Part shown: in pieces, positions 16,636-25,712 of the stretch
Numbering within the stretch: the stretch's first letter is position 1
How the letters are laid out: every line of letters starts with the position of its first letter
Assembly (NCBI RefSeq): GCF_001678475.1
Contig: NZ_JTJR01000001.1
Span: 1-64,000 of the forward strand
Direction: 5' to 3'
Origin: Gallibacterium genomosp. 3
GTDB lineage: Bacteria > Pseudomonadota > Gammaproteobacteria > Enterobacterales > Pasteurellaceae
DNA: 64,000 nt
Program-made: the position numbers and the translations under genes
The notes under the pieces: generated by a model
Databases searched by the model: none
The model's input: the letters and a program-made list of their open reading frames with translations, nothing else
What the model was told of the DNA's origin: nothing

Positions 16636-18012
16636 TTAGCGTTTAAACATACCACCCATACCGCCTAATCCACCCATTAAGCCTTTCATACCACGCATCA
16701 TTTTGGCCATACCGCCTTTACGCATTTTTTTCATCATACGTTGCATTTCTTCAAATTGTTTCAACATACGATTAAGATCTTGGACTTGCGTTCCAGAACC
16801 AGCTGCAATCCGGCGTTTCCGAGAACCTTTAATAATGGCAGGGTTTTGGCGTTCCTTAAATGTCATTGAATTGATCATGGCTTCCATACGATGGAACATC
16901 TTATCATCAACTTGATTTTTAACATGATCAGGTAAATTTTGCATACCTGGTAATTTATCAAGCATTGACATCATACCGCCCATTTTTTTCATTTCTAGTA
17001 ATTGTTCACGGAAATCTTCCAACGTGAATTCATCACCTTTTTTAAATTTTTGAGCCATTCGTTCTGCTTTTTCTTGATCAACATTACGTTGTAAGTCTTC
17101 GATCAAGGAAAGCACATCACCCATACCAAGGATCCGAGAAGCAATACGGTCTGGATAGAATGGTTCTAACGCATCCGTTTTTTCTCCCATCCCTAAGAAT
17201 TTAATTGGTTTACCGGTAATTTGACGAATAGAAAGAGCTGCACCACCACGTGCATCACCATCTACTTTGGTTAAAATCACCCCAGTTAGCGGTAAGGCTT
17301 CATTAAAGGCTTTTGCTGTATTGGCTGCATCTTGCCCGGTCATTGCATCCACAGTAAATAATGTTTCAACCGGATTTAATACTTGATGAATTTGCTTAAT
17401 TTCATTCATCATTTCTTCATCAACGTGTAAACGACCTGCGGTATCGACAATCAATACATCAAAAAATTTTAATTTTGCTTCTGCCAAGGCAGCTTTAGCG
17501 ATTTCAACTGGATTTTGTGAGGCATCTGATGGAAAGAAAGTTGCATTAACAGTCTGTGCAAGTGTTTCTAATTGTTTAATTGCCGCAGGACGATAAACGT
17601 CGGCAGAAACGACCATAACTTTCTTTTTATGACGTTGCTGTAAGAATTTTGCGAGTTTACCTACACTTGTTGTTTTACCAGCCCCTTGTAAACCTGCCAT
17701 TAAAATTACTGCGGGAGGTTGTGTAGCAAGGTTTAGCGTTTCATTTGCCTCACCCATAGCTTTTTCTAATTCGGCTTGAACATTCTTGATGAATTCTTGG
17801 CCTGGAGTAAGACTTTTATTAACTTCAACGCCTAATGCACGTTCTTTGACTTGATTAATAAATTCACGCACGACCGGTAAAGCAACATCAGCTTCTAATA
17901 ACGCCATGCGAACTTCGCGTAAGGTATCTTTGATATTATCTTCGGTTAAACGTCCTTTACCACTAATATTACGTAGTGTACGAGAAAGGCGATCGGATAA
18001 ATTTTCAAACAT
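16636..18012 (-). CDS. ffh: Signal recognition particle protein Ffh
   Basis: A 458-residue GTPase that with 4.5S RNA targets nascent inner-membrane proteins to FtsY. The N domain starts MFENLSDRLSRTLRNISGKG. The G domain has the P-loop GLQGAGKTTSVGKLA, DTAGRLHVDEEM and TKVDGDARGG. The methionine-rich M domain ends in repeated Gly-Met segments (KMMRGMKGLMGGLGGMGGM). The ORF extends 10 codons upstream, but the family start and AGGA spaced 6 bases before the ATG at 18012 fix this start. It is divergent from a ypjD-like gene, as in Haemophilus. Confidence 0.96.
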   Translation of the reverse strand: MFENLSDRLSRTLRNISGKGRLTEDNIKDTLREVRMALLEADVALPVVREFINQVKERALGVEVNKSLTPGQEFIKNVQAELEKAMGEANETLNLATQPPAVILMAGLQGAGKTTSVGKLAKFLQQRHKKKVMVVSADVYRPAAIKQLETLAQTVNATFFPSDASQNPVEIAKAALAEAKLKFFDVLIVDTAGRLHVDEEMMNEIKQIHQVLNPVETLFTVDAMTGQDAANTAKAFNEALPLTGVILTKVDGDARGGAALSIRQITGKPIKFLGMGEKTDALEPFYPDRIASRILGMGDVLSLIEDLQRNVDQEKAERMAQKFKKGDEFTLEDFREQLLEMKKMGGMMSMLDKLPGMQNLPDHVKNQVDDKMFHRMEAMINSMTFKERQNPAIIKGSRKRRIAAGSGTQVQDLNRMLKQFEEMQRMMKKMRKGGMAKMMRGMKGLMGGLGGMGGMFKR

Positions 18013-18207
18013 AGAAATTCCTGATTTTATGTGATTTGCCATAGCGTTAAGAAGAAATCAATAACACTAGGTAAAAGATGAACAAAAAACAGTTGGCATT
18101 ATACCGAAAATTTGTTTGTTTTCATCATTCACACATAATCCTATGGAAAATTTAGGTAAAAACTGCTAACTTTTTAAGGCTTATAGTTTTTTAAGAGAGC
18201 AAGAATT

Positions 18208-19011
18208 ATGTTGTGGATTGGCGTATTGACGATTGTTGCATATTTAAGCAGTATTTTATTAATTACCCCAGTATTAATGAAAGTTCAGCAAGGGGAAACA
18301 ACAAACATTACGCAATCGGGGAAACAGTGGATTTTCCATAGTGCAATAGTAGCGATTGTTTTACATATTATTGGTTTAGCGAATAGTTTTTTTGTATTAG
18401 GCGGGCAAAATTTTACCCTGTTTAATGTTGCTTCTTTAATTGCTGTTTTAGTTAGTATCTTTGTCACTATTGCTATTTTACGTACCAATACACTTTGGTT
18501 TCTGTTACCGATTGTGTATTGTTTTGCCATTATTAATGTGATCGGTACAACATTTTTCCCAGGTAATTTTATTAAACATTTAACTGAAAATGGCGGACTA
18601 CTTTTTCATATCACATTAGCTCTGTTTAGTTATGCAGTGTTTTTCATTTGTGCGCTGTATGCATTGCAATTAGGTTGGTTAGACCGTAATTTAAAACAGA
18701 AAAAAATGACTTTTTCGCCGATGATTCCACCATTAATGAAGGTAGAAAAACAACTGTTTCAGTTATTAATTTTAGGCGAAGTATTACTCAGTATTACCTT
18801 GATTAGTGGTAGTATTTATTTGCCGAATTTCTTTTCAGCAGATCAAATTCAAAAAGCCATTTTCTCTTTTATTGCGTGGATTGTTTTTGGCATTCTGTTA
18901 TTGGGACACTATAAACTGTATTGGCGTGGAAAAAGAGTGATAATTTACACAATTTCAGGTATGATTTTGCTCACTTTCGCCTATTTCGGTAGTCGCTTGG
19001 TGATTGCCTAG
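18208..19011 (+). CDS. CcsA/YpjD-family inner-membrane protein
   Basis: A 267-residue polytopic membrane protein with about eight hydrophobic helices. The central GGLLFHITLALFSYAVFFIC segment and the following YALQ loop match the cytochrome c assembly (CcsA/CcmC-like) domain seen in E. coli YpjD. Those proteins lack the full WWD heme-handling motif, and their function is not settled; YpjD sits beside the CorB-like gene in E. coli too. The same pairing is seen here with the next gene, 74 bases downstream. Confidence 0.82.
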   Translation: MLWIGVLTIVAYLSSILLITPVLMKVQQGETTNITQSGKQWIFHSAIVAIVLHIIGLANSFFVLGGQNFTLFNVASLIAVLVSIFVTIAILRTNTLWFLLPIVYCFAIINVIGTTFFPGNFIKHLTENGGLLFHITLALFSYAVFFICALYALQLGWLDRNLKQKKMTFSPMIPPLMKVEKQLFQLLILGEVLLSITLISGSIYLPNFFSADQIQKAIFSFIAWIVFGILLLGHYKLYWRGKRVIIYTISGMILLTFAYFGSRLVIA

Positions 19012-19085
19012 GAAAAGTTGGTGGTGCGGTAATATGATCAGGAGAGTTATCGTACTAAATGATTAATTTAATATAGGATTTTATT

Positions 19086-20348
19086 TTGGACAGTATCCCC
19101 ATAAGTACACTATTTATTTTACTAATTTTGTTACTTATTCTTTCTGCATATTTCTCAAGTTCTGAAACTGGATTACTCTCATTGAATCGCTATCGTGTAC
19201 GATATTTAGCGGAGAAGGGAAATCGAGGTGCACAAAAAGCTGAAAAACTATTGAAAAAAACAGATATTTTACTCAGCTTTATTCTTATCTTTAATAACCT
19301 TGTTAATATTATGGCTTCTGCGATTGCCACCATGATTGGATTGCGCATGGGTGGAGATGCAGGTGTTGCTGTTGCAACGGGAGTACTTACTTTTGTAATG
19401 TTGGTATTCTCTGAGATTTTTCCAAAAACTGCAGCAGCAGTTTATCCAGAGAAAGTAAGCTTTTTTAGTAGCCATATTTTAACTGTTCTAATTAAAATCT
19501 TTATTCCTTTGGTCTATTTTGTCAATTTTTTCACCAACGGTTTAATGCGTTTAATGGGATTAAAACCAGATATCAAATCACATTCCATTAGTGCGGAAGA
19601 GTTACGTACGATAGTGAATGAATCAGGAAAGTTTATTCCATATGCTCACCAACAAATGCTGTTATCTATTTTGGATATGGAAAAAGTGACGGTGGAAGAT
19701 ATTATGGTGCCACGTAATGAAATTAGTGGGATTGATATTGAGGATGATTGGAAGTCAATTATGCGTCAATTAAACCATGCGGCGCATAGCCGAGTGGTGC
19801 TATATAAAGAAAATATGGATGAAAATGCACTAGGTATTTTACGAGTGCGCGAAGCTTATCGGTTAATGTTAAATACCAATGAATTTACTAAAGAAACATT
19901 AATGCGAGCAGCTGATGAAATTTACTTTATTCCTGAAGGAACAACGTTAAATGCTCAGCTTCTTAATTTCCGTAATAATAAAGAACGTATTGGCTTAGTG
20001 GTTGATGAATACGGCGATATTAAAGGCTTAGTGACTTTAGAGGATATACTTGAAGAGATTGTCGGTGAATTTACCACATCTAACTTGCCATCTATTGCAG
20101 ATGAAGTACAGCAACAATCTGATGGTACGGTGATTATTGATGGCTCGGCAAATATTCGTGATCTGAACAAGATGTTTAATTGGCATTTAGATACTGATGA
20201 AGCCAGAACGTTTAATGGTTTTATTCTTGAACATTTAGAAGATATTCCACAAGAGGGTACAGAGTGGAAAATCGGTAATCTGAAAGTCAAAATATTAGAA
20301 GTGAGCGACAATATGATTAAACAAGCAAAAGTAAAGCGCTTGAGTTAA
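19086..20348 (+). CDS. HlyC/CorC-family CBS-domain membrane protein (CorB/YfjD-like)
   Basis: A 420-residue protein with an N-terminal DUF21/CNNM membrane domain of three to four helices (ISTLFILLILLLILSAYFSS, SSSETGLLSLNRYR). A CBS pair follows (VEDIMVPRNEISGID, then GLVVDEYGDIKGLVTLEDIL), and the C-terminal CorC/HlyC domain comes last. Homologues act in magnesium/cobalt efflux or ion homeostasis. The start is TTG at 19086, with an AGGA-type site upstream and no suitable ATG near; the N-terminus then aligns with the family. It is probably in one unit with the ypjD-like gene and ends at a bidirectional terminator. Confidence 0.88.
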   Translation: MDSIPISTLFILLILLLILSAYFSSSETGLLSLNRYRVRYLAEKGNRGAQKAEKLLKKTDILLSFILIFNNLVNIMASAIATMIGLRMGGDAGVAVATGVLTFVMLVFSEIFPKTAAAVYPEKVSFFSSHILTVLIKIFIPLVYFVNFFTNGLMRLMGLKPDIKSHSISAEELRTIVNESGKFIPYAHQQMLLSILDMEKVTVEDIMVPRNEISGIDIEDDWKSIMRQLNHAAHSRVVLYKENMDENALGILRVREAYRLMLNTNEFTKETLMRAADEIYFIPEGTTLNAQLLNFRNNKERIGLVVDEYGDIKGLVTLEDILEEIVGEFTTSNLPSIADEVQQQSDGTVIIDGSANIRDLNKMFNWHLDTDEARTFNGFILEHLEDIPQEGTEWKIGNLKVKILEVSDNMIKQAKVKRLS

Positions 20349-20368
20349 TTATTTTTCTAAAAATAGGC

Positions 20369-20406
20369 AAAGATTGCGTTGAATGTAAACAGCGCAATCT
20401 TTTTCT
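20369..20406. terminator. Bidirectional terminator between corB-like gene and sirtuin gene
   Basis: AAAGATTGCG and CGCAATCTTT form a 10-bp perfect stem with a 14-base loop, followed by T-rich sequence on the plus strand. It lies between convergent genes. Confidence 0.85.
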
Positions 20407-20408
20407 TT

Positions 20409-21092
20409 TTATTTCAGTAGTTGTTTTACCACCTCAACAACCCCTTCGGTTGCTTTTTTAGCGATAACTGTAACATGGTGTTGTATAAAGCCAGTATTTG
20501 GATTGGGATTGATTAGATAGATTTTTGCATTAGCTTTTGCTTGATGAACAAGGCCGTTAGCTGGGTAAACTTGTAATGATGTACCAATCACTAATACCAC
20601 ATCTGCAATAGAAACTAAATCAATTGCTTGATCTAACATTGGGACATTCTCACCAAAAAAGACAATATGAGGCCGCATTGGATGGCCTTGTGGATCTCTA
20701 TCAGTAATAAGTTGGTCTTGATAACAAGGAACAATATAGTCCGGATCAAAGCTACTTCTGGCTTTATTTAATTCACCATGCAAATGCAAAACAAATTGGC
20801 TACTAGCACGTTCGTGCAAATCATCAACATTTTGTGTAATGACTTTTACGTCATAAGCTTGTTCCAATTCTACTAGGGCAAGGTGAGCTGCATTAGGTTT
20901 TGCTGCTGCGGCATTACATCTTCTCATATTATAAAAATCGAGAACTTTTTGTGGATTACGGCGTAAAGCTTCTGGTGTACAGACCTCTTCGATTTTGTGA
21001 CCAGCCCATAAGCCATCTTCAGCGCGGAAAGTAGGTAATCCACTTTCAGCACTAATACCTGCGCCAGTCAATACCACACAAATGGGTTTCAT
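20409..21092 (-). CDS. cobB: SIR2-family NAD-dependent protein deacylase
   Basis: A 227-residue cytoplasmic sirtuin that removes acyl groups from lysines using NAD. The Rossmann motif TGAGISAESGLPTFR, QNVDDLHERA (87-96) and catalytic His105 in LHLHGEL are present. Y54 and R57 in DFYNMRR match the Tyr/Arg pair that CobB-type desuccinylases use. The zinc-binding segment is unusual: SSFDPDYIVPC has no CxxC pairs, unlike E. coli CobB, so the structural zinc is probably absent. It ends near a shared terminator and starts 11 bases before the end of the upstream HAD phosphatase gene's region, forming a two-gene unit. Confidence 0.88.
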   Translation of the reverse strand: MKPICVVLTGAGISAESGLPTFRAEDGLWAGHKIEEVCTPEALRRNPQKVLDFYNMRRCNAAAAKPNAAHLALVELEQAYDVKVITQNVDDLHERASSQFVLHLHGELNKARSSFDPDYIVPCYQDQLITDRDPQGHPMRPHIVFFGENVPMLDQAIDLVSIADVVLVIGTSLQVYPANGLVHQAKANAKIYLINPNPNTGFIQHHVTVIAKKATEGVVEVVKQLLK

Positions 21093-21103
21093 TTTGTGTT
21101 CTC

Positions 21104-21916
21104 TTAACGATTTAAAATAAATTTTTCAATAACTTCAGCAACACCTGATTGTTTATGATCTGCGGTAATGTAATTGGCAATCGCTTTGATCTCATCAGTT
21201 GCATTCCCCATGGCAACCCCTAAACCAGCATATTCGATCATATGTAAGTCGTTACCTGCATCACCAATACAAATAACTTCTTCTGCTTGAATATTGAGGT
21301 GTTGAGCTAATTTTTCGATGCCGCTTCCTTTGTTTGCTGCTGGTGGCAGAAATTCGAGGAAGAAGGGAGTACTACGTACAATAGTATATTGATTTGCAAT
21401 GTGATCTGGGAGTTGTGCCAGAGCTTGATCTAATTTTTCAGGTTGATCCACCCACATAGTCTTAATGACAGGTTCATCATCAGCGAGAATAGAAAAATCA
21501 ATAATATTAAGTGGGATACGGTTAATATCAGCATCATGTTGGCTATAAGAATTAGGGTGTGGCGCAATTAAGCCTCGTGATTCAGAAAATGCATGACTAA
21601 ATACACCAAATTTTTCTGCATATTCTACTAACGTTTTACAGTCTTTCCCGGTCATTTCTTGACGAGTAATAATTTTACCATCACTACGTTGTACTAATGC
21701 CCCATTAAAACAGAGTACATAGTCATCTTCTCCGAGTAGGTCAAGTTGCTGTAAATAAGGGCGCAAACCTTCTAAAGGACGCCCAGAAGCGAGTACAATT
21801 TTTACACCAGCTTGTTTTGCAGCGTGGATAGCTTGTTGATTGCGCTCACTAATATTTTTCTGCTTATCCAATAGAGTACCGTCCATGTCGGTAGCAAGTA
21901 ATTTGTATTTCAACAT
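21104..21916 (-). CDS. Cof-type HAD-IIB sugar-phosphatase (YidA-like)
   Basis: A 270-residue hydrolase of the haloacid dehalogenase superfamily. Motif I DMDGTLLD carries the nucleophilic aspartate; motif II is LASGRP, the lysine is in ANKGSGI and motif IV is GDAGNDLHMI. A type IIB cap domain lies between motifs II and III. E. coli YidA, the closest named relative I recognise, dephosphorylates various sugar phosphates; the physiological substrate here is unknown. Transcribed toward the sirtuin gene, 11 bases away. Confidence 0.87.
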   Translation of the reverse strand: MLKYKLLATDMDGTLLDKQKNISERNQQAIHAAKQAGVKIVLASGRPLEGLRPYLQQLDLLGEDDYVLCFNGALVQRSDGKIITRQEMTGKDCKTLVEYAEKFGVFSHAFSESRGLIAPHPNSYSQHDADINRIPLNIIDFSILADDEPVIKTMWVDQPEKLDQALAQLPDHIANQYTIVRSTPFFLEFLPPAANKGSGIEKLAQHLNIQAEEVICIGDAGNDLHMIEYAGLGVAMGNATDEIKAIANYITADHKQSGVAEVIEKFILNR

Positions 21917-22024
21917 AATGTATCCTTTATGATTTATTTTAGTAATTTAATTTTATTTATTCTGAAATGGCTTTGGAATAAAATCAACACACTTTTTTTA
22001 TATTAATTCTTGAAGGATAAAACA

Positions 22025-23974
22025 ATGCGACTTTCGTTAAAACCAGTGTGGGTGGCCTTATTTGGCAGTGCATTCATCAGCACGCTTAACGCAGCAGAGT
22101 TGAATTTACGCGTAATTGAAACAACCGATTTACACGCAAATATGATGGATTATGACTATTACAAGGATGCACCTTCGAGCGCAATTGGCTTAGTTCGGGC
22201 GGCTGATTTAGTGATGAAAGCACGGGAACAAGCACAAAATAGTGTGTTAGTTGATAATGGAGACTTAATTCAGGGCAGCCCAATGGGGGATTATGCTGCA
22301 GCTAAGGGGGTAAAAAAAGGTGAAGTTCATCCAGTAATGAAAGCGATGAATTTGCTTAAATATGATGTGGGTAATATTGGCAATCATGAGTTTAATTATG
22401 GTTTGGAATTTCTGAAGAAATCGTTAGCAGGCGCAAAATATCCTTATGTGAATGCGAATGTATTTCATGCTAAGACAGGTAAACCATATTTTAAACCGTA
22501 TTTAATCAAAGAGTATCATTTCACTGATACAGATGGTAAAAAGCAGCAAGTTAAGATTGGTTATATTGGTTTTGTTCCACCACAAATTATGACGTGGGAT
22601 AAGAAAAATCTAGAAGGAAAAGTGATTGCCAAAGATATTACAGAAACTGCAAAAAAATTAGTTCCAGAAATGAAAGAAAAAGGTGCTGATATTATTATTG
22701 CTGTAGCTCACTCAGGGGTTTCTAGCGAACCTTATGAAGCTTTAGCTGAAAATTCTGTTTATTATCTTTCTAAAGTCAAAGGTATTGATGCTATTGCATT
22801 TGGCCATGCTCATGCTGTTTTCCCAAGTAAAGATTTTGCCAATATTCCAGGTGCGGATATAGTCACTGGTACATTAAATGGTATTCCGGCTGTAATGCCA
22901 GGACGTTGGGGAAGCCATATTGGTGTCATAGATTTAGTGTTAAATAATAATGGTGGTAAATGGCAGGTTCAGCACGCTAAAGCAGAAGCAAGACCGATTT
23001 TTGATGCAAAAAATAAGAAAGCGTTAGCAGATGAATATAAACCAATAGTTGATGTATTGGCTGATGATCACAAACATACTCGTGATTATGTTAATCAACC
23101 TATTGGTAAAGCTGATGGCAAAATGTATAGCTATTTGGCTTTAGTTCAAGATGATCCAACTATTCAAATTGTTAATCAGGCACAACAAGATTATGTCCAA
23201 CGTTTTGTGCAAGGTGATCCAGAATTAGCTAAACTACCTGTTTTATCAGCAGCAGCGCCATTTAAAGTAGGCGGACGCAAGGATGAGCCAAATGGCTATA
23301 CAGAAGTAGAAGCTGGACAATTAACATTTCGTAATGCAGCGGATCTTTATTTGTATCCAAATACCTTAGTGGCATTAAAAGTAACAGGTGAACAAATTCA
23401 AGAGTGGTTAGAATGTTCAGCAGGGCAATTTAATCAAATTGATCCGAATAAAGCAGAACGACAAGCCTTGTTAAATTGGGATGGGTTCCGTACTTATAAC
23501 TTTGATGTTATTGATGGGGTGAATTATCAAATTGATGTAACTCAACCAGCTCGTTATGATGGTGATTGTAAATTAATTAATAAAGATGCTCATCGTGTTG
23601 TTGGGTTAACCTTTAATGGTAAGCTAATCGATCCTCAGCAAAAATTCTTAATTGCAACCAATAATTACCGAGCATTTGGTAATAAATTCCCAGGTACTGA
23701 TGGTAGTCAAGTAGCCTTTGTTTCTCCAGACGAAAATAGAACTATTTTGGCGGATTATATTCGTTGCGTTAGTAAGACTGAAGGAGAAGTGAAATCTCAT
23801 GCAGATAATAATTGGCGCTTAAAAGCAATTCCAAATAATAAAGCGGAAGTTGTATTCGAAACTGCTCCATCAGAGAAAGCTGCTCAATTTATTCAGCAAA
23901 ATGCACAGTATCCAATGAAAAATGTGGGACAAGATGAAAAAGGATTTACTGTATATAGTATTGATTTGAAATAA
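22025..23974 (+). CDS. cpdB: 2',3'-cyclic-nucleotide 2'-phosphodiesterase / 3'-nucleotidase, periplasmic
   Basis: A 649-residue bifunctional enzyme that lets the cell use extracellular nucleotides. The signal peptide ([18 protein letters not shown], ending near LNA) is followed by a metallophosphatase domain with the metal motifs [28 protein letters not shown] and GHAHAV. The C-terminal 5'-nucleotidase domain contains AAPFKVGGR and the TNNYRAFG nucleotide-binding loop. A TTG five codons upstream is in frame, but AAGGA is 7 bases before the ATG at 22025, where the signal peptide starts. It is monocistronic with a strong terminator. Confidence 0.95.
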   Translation: MRLSLKPVWVALFGSAFISTLNAAELNLRVIETTDLHANMMDYDYYKDAPSSAIGLVRAADLVMKAREQAQNSVLVDNGDLIQGSPMGDYAAAKGVKKGEVHPVMKAMNLLKYDVGNIGNHEFNYGLEFLKKSLAGAKYPYVNANVFHAKTGKPYFKPYLIKEYHFTDTDGKKQQVKIGYIGFVPPQIMTWDKKNLEGKVIAKDITETAKKLVPEMKEKGADIIIAVAHSGVSSEPYEALAENSVYYLSKVKGIDAIAFGHAHAVFPSKDFANIPGADIVTGTLNGIPAVMPGRWGSHIGVIDLVLNNNGGKWQVQHAKAEARPIFDAKNKKALADEYKPIVDVLADDHKHTRDYVNQPIGKADGKMYSYLALVQDDPTIQIVNQAQQDYVQRFVQGDPELAKLPVLSAAAPFKVGGRKDEPNGYTEVEAGQLTFRNAADLYLYPNTLVALKVTGEQIQEWLECSAGQFNQIDPNKAERQALLNWDGFRTYNFDVIDGVNYQIDVTQPARYDGDCKLINKDAHRVVGLTFNGKLIDPQQKFLIATNNYRAFGNKFPGTDGSQVAFVSPDENRTILADYIRCVSKTEGEVKSHADNNWRLKAIPNNKAEVVFETAPSEKAAQFIQQNAQYPMKNVGQDEKGFTVYSIDLK

Positions 23975-23999
23975 AAAATTAAATTATCGCTAAAGTGGA

Positions 24000-24031
24000 A
24001 TCGGCATAGTATCAGCTATGCCGATTTTTTT
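24000..24031. terminator. Terminator after cpdB
   Basis: ATCGGCATAG and CTATGCCGAT form a 10-bp perfect stem with a 6-base loop followed by seven T. It lies between cpdB and the convergent L36 paralogue gene. Confidence 0.9.
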
Positions 24032-24032
24032 G

Positions 24033-24173
24033 TTATTTACGCTTTTTCCCGCCTTGACGAGCTTTAAAGCGAGGATTTTCTTTATTAATCACATAAACCA
24101 CACCATGACGACGTACAATTTTGCAACCAGAATGACGTGTTTTTGCACTTTTTAATGAGGTTAATACTTGCAT
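24033..24173 (-). CDS. ykgO: Alternative 50S ribosomal protein L36 (zinc-free, type B)
   Basis: A 46-residue basic protein beginning [14 protein letters not shown] and ending GGKKRK, the form of the L36 paralogue YkgO. It has a single cysteine instead of the zinc-binding Cys set of the standard RpmJ, so it works without zinc. In E. coli such paralogues replace the zinc-containing versions when zinc is scarce. It follows the L31 paralogue gene by 9 bases in one operon. Confidence 0.92.
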   Translation of the reverse strand: MQVLTSLKSAKTRHSGCKIVRRHGVVYVINKENPRFKARQGGKKRK

Positions 24174-24182
24174 AATCTGTCC

Positions 24183-24446
24183 TTATTTGCTTTTTAAGCC
24201 AAAAGAAGCGAAGCGGTGAGTAAATTCACTGACTCTACCTTCTGAAACGATACGGCGAGATTGTCCTGTATAAAATGGATGTGAGGCGGAGGATGTGTCA
24301 CACATATAAACAGGATATTCTTTACCATCAGTCCATTTCATTGTGTTAGTCGTTGTTGCACAAGAACGAATTAAAAAGCCGACTTTAGCATTAGAGTCAT
24401 AAAATAATACTGTTCGATAGTTATCAGGATGGATACCTTTTTTCAT
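24183..24446 (-). CDS. rpmE2: Alternative 50S ribosomal protein L31 (type B)
   Basis: An 87-residue protein with the type B L31 pattern [17 protein letters not shown] and HPFYTGQ. It lacks the CxxC zinc knuckle of standard L31; the two cysteines present are far apart. Paralogues of this kind replace zinc L31 under metal stress. AGAGGAA precedes the ATG. First gene of a two-gene unit with the L36 paralogue. A Fur-type 7-1-7 palindrome sits 47-61 bases upstream, implying control by a Fur-family metal regulator. Confidence 0.93.
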   Translation of the reverse strand: MKKGIHPDNYRTVLFYDSNAKVGFLIRSCATTTNTMKWTDGKEYPVYMCDTSSASHPFYTGQSRRIVSEGRVSEFTHRFASFGLKSK

Positions 24447-24492
24447 GGGAAGTTCCTCTATACTTAAAATGAGGAAGAAACTATATATTAAA

Positions 24493-24507
24493 TGAGAATT
24501 ATTATCA
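24493..24507 (-). promoter_or_regulatory. Fur-family box upstream of the L31/L36 paralogue operon
   Basis: TGAGAAT-T-ATTATCA matches the Fur core TGATAAT-N-ATTATCA with one difference. It lies in the only promoter region available to the rpmE2-ykgO unit. The same spacing is shared by Fur-family regulators, so Fur or a Zur-type relative could bind. Confidence 0.65.
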
Positions 24508-24523
24508 ATAAAATTTTAAGCAT

Positions 24524-24551
24524 AAAAAAAGGAAACTTTGTAGTTTCCTTT
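24524..24551 (-). terminator. Intrinsic terminator of fur
   Basis: AAAGGAAAC and GTTTCCTTT form a 9-bp stem with a 6-base loop; on the minus strand it is followed by a run of T. It lies 24 bases after the fur stop codon. Confidence 0.85.
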
Positions 24552-24574
24552 TAATTATTCTATTTTGATAAAAT

Positions 24575-25030
24575 TTATTTATTCTTTTCAGTCTTTTCAC
24601 TACAATTTTTAATATCTGCGCATTTACCATAAAGATAAAGGCTGTGGCTTGCAAGTTTAATTCCATGTTGCGCACTAATTTCTTTTTGGCGTTTTTCAAT
24701 CACATCATCATTAAATTCAAAGACTTTGCCACAATCTGTACAAATAATATGATCGTGGTGTTCTTGTGGTGCAAGTTCAAAAATTGATTTATTCCCTTCA
24801 AAATTGTGGCGAGTTAAGATATCCGCTTCGTGAAATTGATTTAATACACGATAAACAGTAGCTAAACCAATTTCTTCTCCTTCTTCAAGTAACCATTTAT
24901 AAACATCTTCTGCAGAAAAATGTTGCACTGAGGTACGTTGCATTAATGAAAGAATTTTTAGGCGAGGCTCAGTAATTTTTAAGCCAACTTTTTTTAAGAG
25001 TTTTACATTTTCATCGATAATATTTGTCAT
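24575..25030 (-). CDS. fur: Ferric uptake regulator Fur
   Basis: A 151-residue iron-responsive repressor. The N-terminal winged helix reads KKVGLKITEPRLKILSLM with recognition helix GLATVYRVLNQF. The C-terminal dimerisation and metal domain has the histidine cluster EHHDHIICTDCGKVFEF, including one CxxC pair, and a later Cys pair (KCADIKNC). Downstream of fldA on the same strand, the order known from E. coli and Haemophilus. The gene has its own terminator. Confidence 0.96.
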   Translation of the reverse strand: MTNIIDENVKLLKKVGLKITEPRLKILSLMQRTSVQHFSAEDVYKWLLEEGEEIGLATVYRVLNQFHEADILTRHNFEGNKSIFELAPQEHHDHIICTDCGKVFEFNDDVIEKRQKEISAQHGIKLASHSLYLYGKCADIKNCSEKTEKNK

Positions 25031-25120
25031 ACTAACCTCTAATTAAATCAACAATCATAATAATGTATGTTAATCCAATGAATCATAAATGGGTAACTGA
25101 AATTCTCTATCAAGGAAATA

Positions 25121-25153
25121 GAAATAATCCATACGCAAAGTATGGATTATTTC
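25121..25153. repeat. 14-bp perfect hairpin between fldA and fur
   Basis: GAAATAATCCATAC and GTATGGATTATTTC are exact reverse complements around GCAAA. The plus-strand side is followed by GTTTTT and the minus-strand side by TATTTCC. Both neighbours are on the minus strand, so it is probably a weak fldA terminator or an mRNA-stabilising structure. Confidence 0.6.
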
Positions 25154-25186
25154 GTTTTTAAATGCAAATGATAATTAAAAGGGAGG

Positions 25187-25711
25187 TTATGCAAGTTGAT
25201 CTAAACACATTTCAGTGTAGATTTGTTTGCACCATTTTTCGACACGTTCACTAGTTAATTCTGGTTGGCGGTCTTCATCAATACATAAACCAACAAAAGT
25301 ATTATCATCAATCACTGCTTTTGATGATTCAAAATGATAGCCTTCGGTTGGCCAATAACCAACAATAGTTGCGCCATGTGGCTCAATAATGTCACGCACT
25401 GTTCCCATTGCATCACAGAAATAATCTGCATAATCTTCTTGGTCACCACAACCAAAAATAGCAACTAATTTATTGGTAAAATCAATCTCTTCTAAAGTTG
25501 GGAAAAAATCGTCCCAATCGCATTGAGCTTCACCATAGTACCAAGTTGGAATGCCGATCATTAAGAAATCATAGGCTTCGATATCTTCTTTTGTACTTTT
25601 TGCAATATCATGAATATCAACTAATTCACTACCTAATTGCTTTTGGATCATTTTGGCAATGTTTTCAGTATTGCCTGTGTCGCTACCATAAAATAAGCCA
25701 ATAAATGCCAT
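25187..25711 (-). CDS. fldA: Flavodoxin
   Basis: A 174-residue long-chain flavodoxin that carries electrons on FMN to enzymes such as anaerobic ribonucleotide reductase activase and biotin synthase. FMN phosphate-binding loop GSDTGNTENIA (9-19), the first isoalloxazine loop PTWYYGEAQCDWDD and the second loop GCGDQEDYADYF are all present. It sits between ybfE and fur in the order conserved with E. coli, where the pair is linked to Fur and oxidative stress control. Confidence 0.96.
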   Translation of the reverse strand: MAFIGLFYGSDTGNTENIAKMIQKQLGSELVDIHDIAKSTKEDIEAYDFLMIGIPTWYYGEAQCDWDDFFPTLEEIDFTNKLVAIFGCGDQEDYADYFCDAMGTVRDIIEPHGATIVGYWPTEGYHFESSKAVIDDNTFVGLCIDEDRQPELTSERVEKWCKQIYTEMCLDQLA

Positions 25712-25712
25712 A

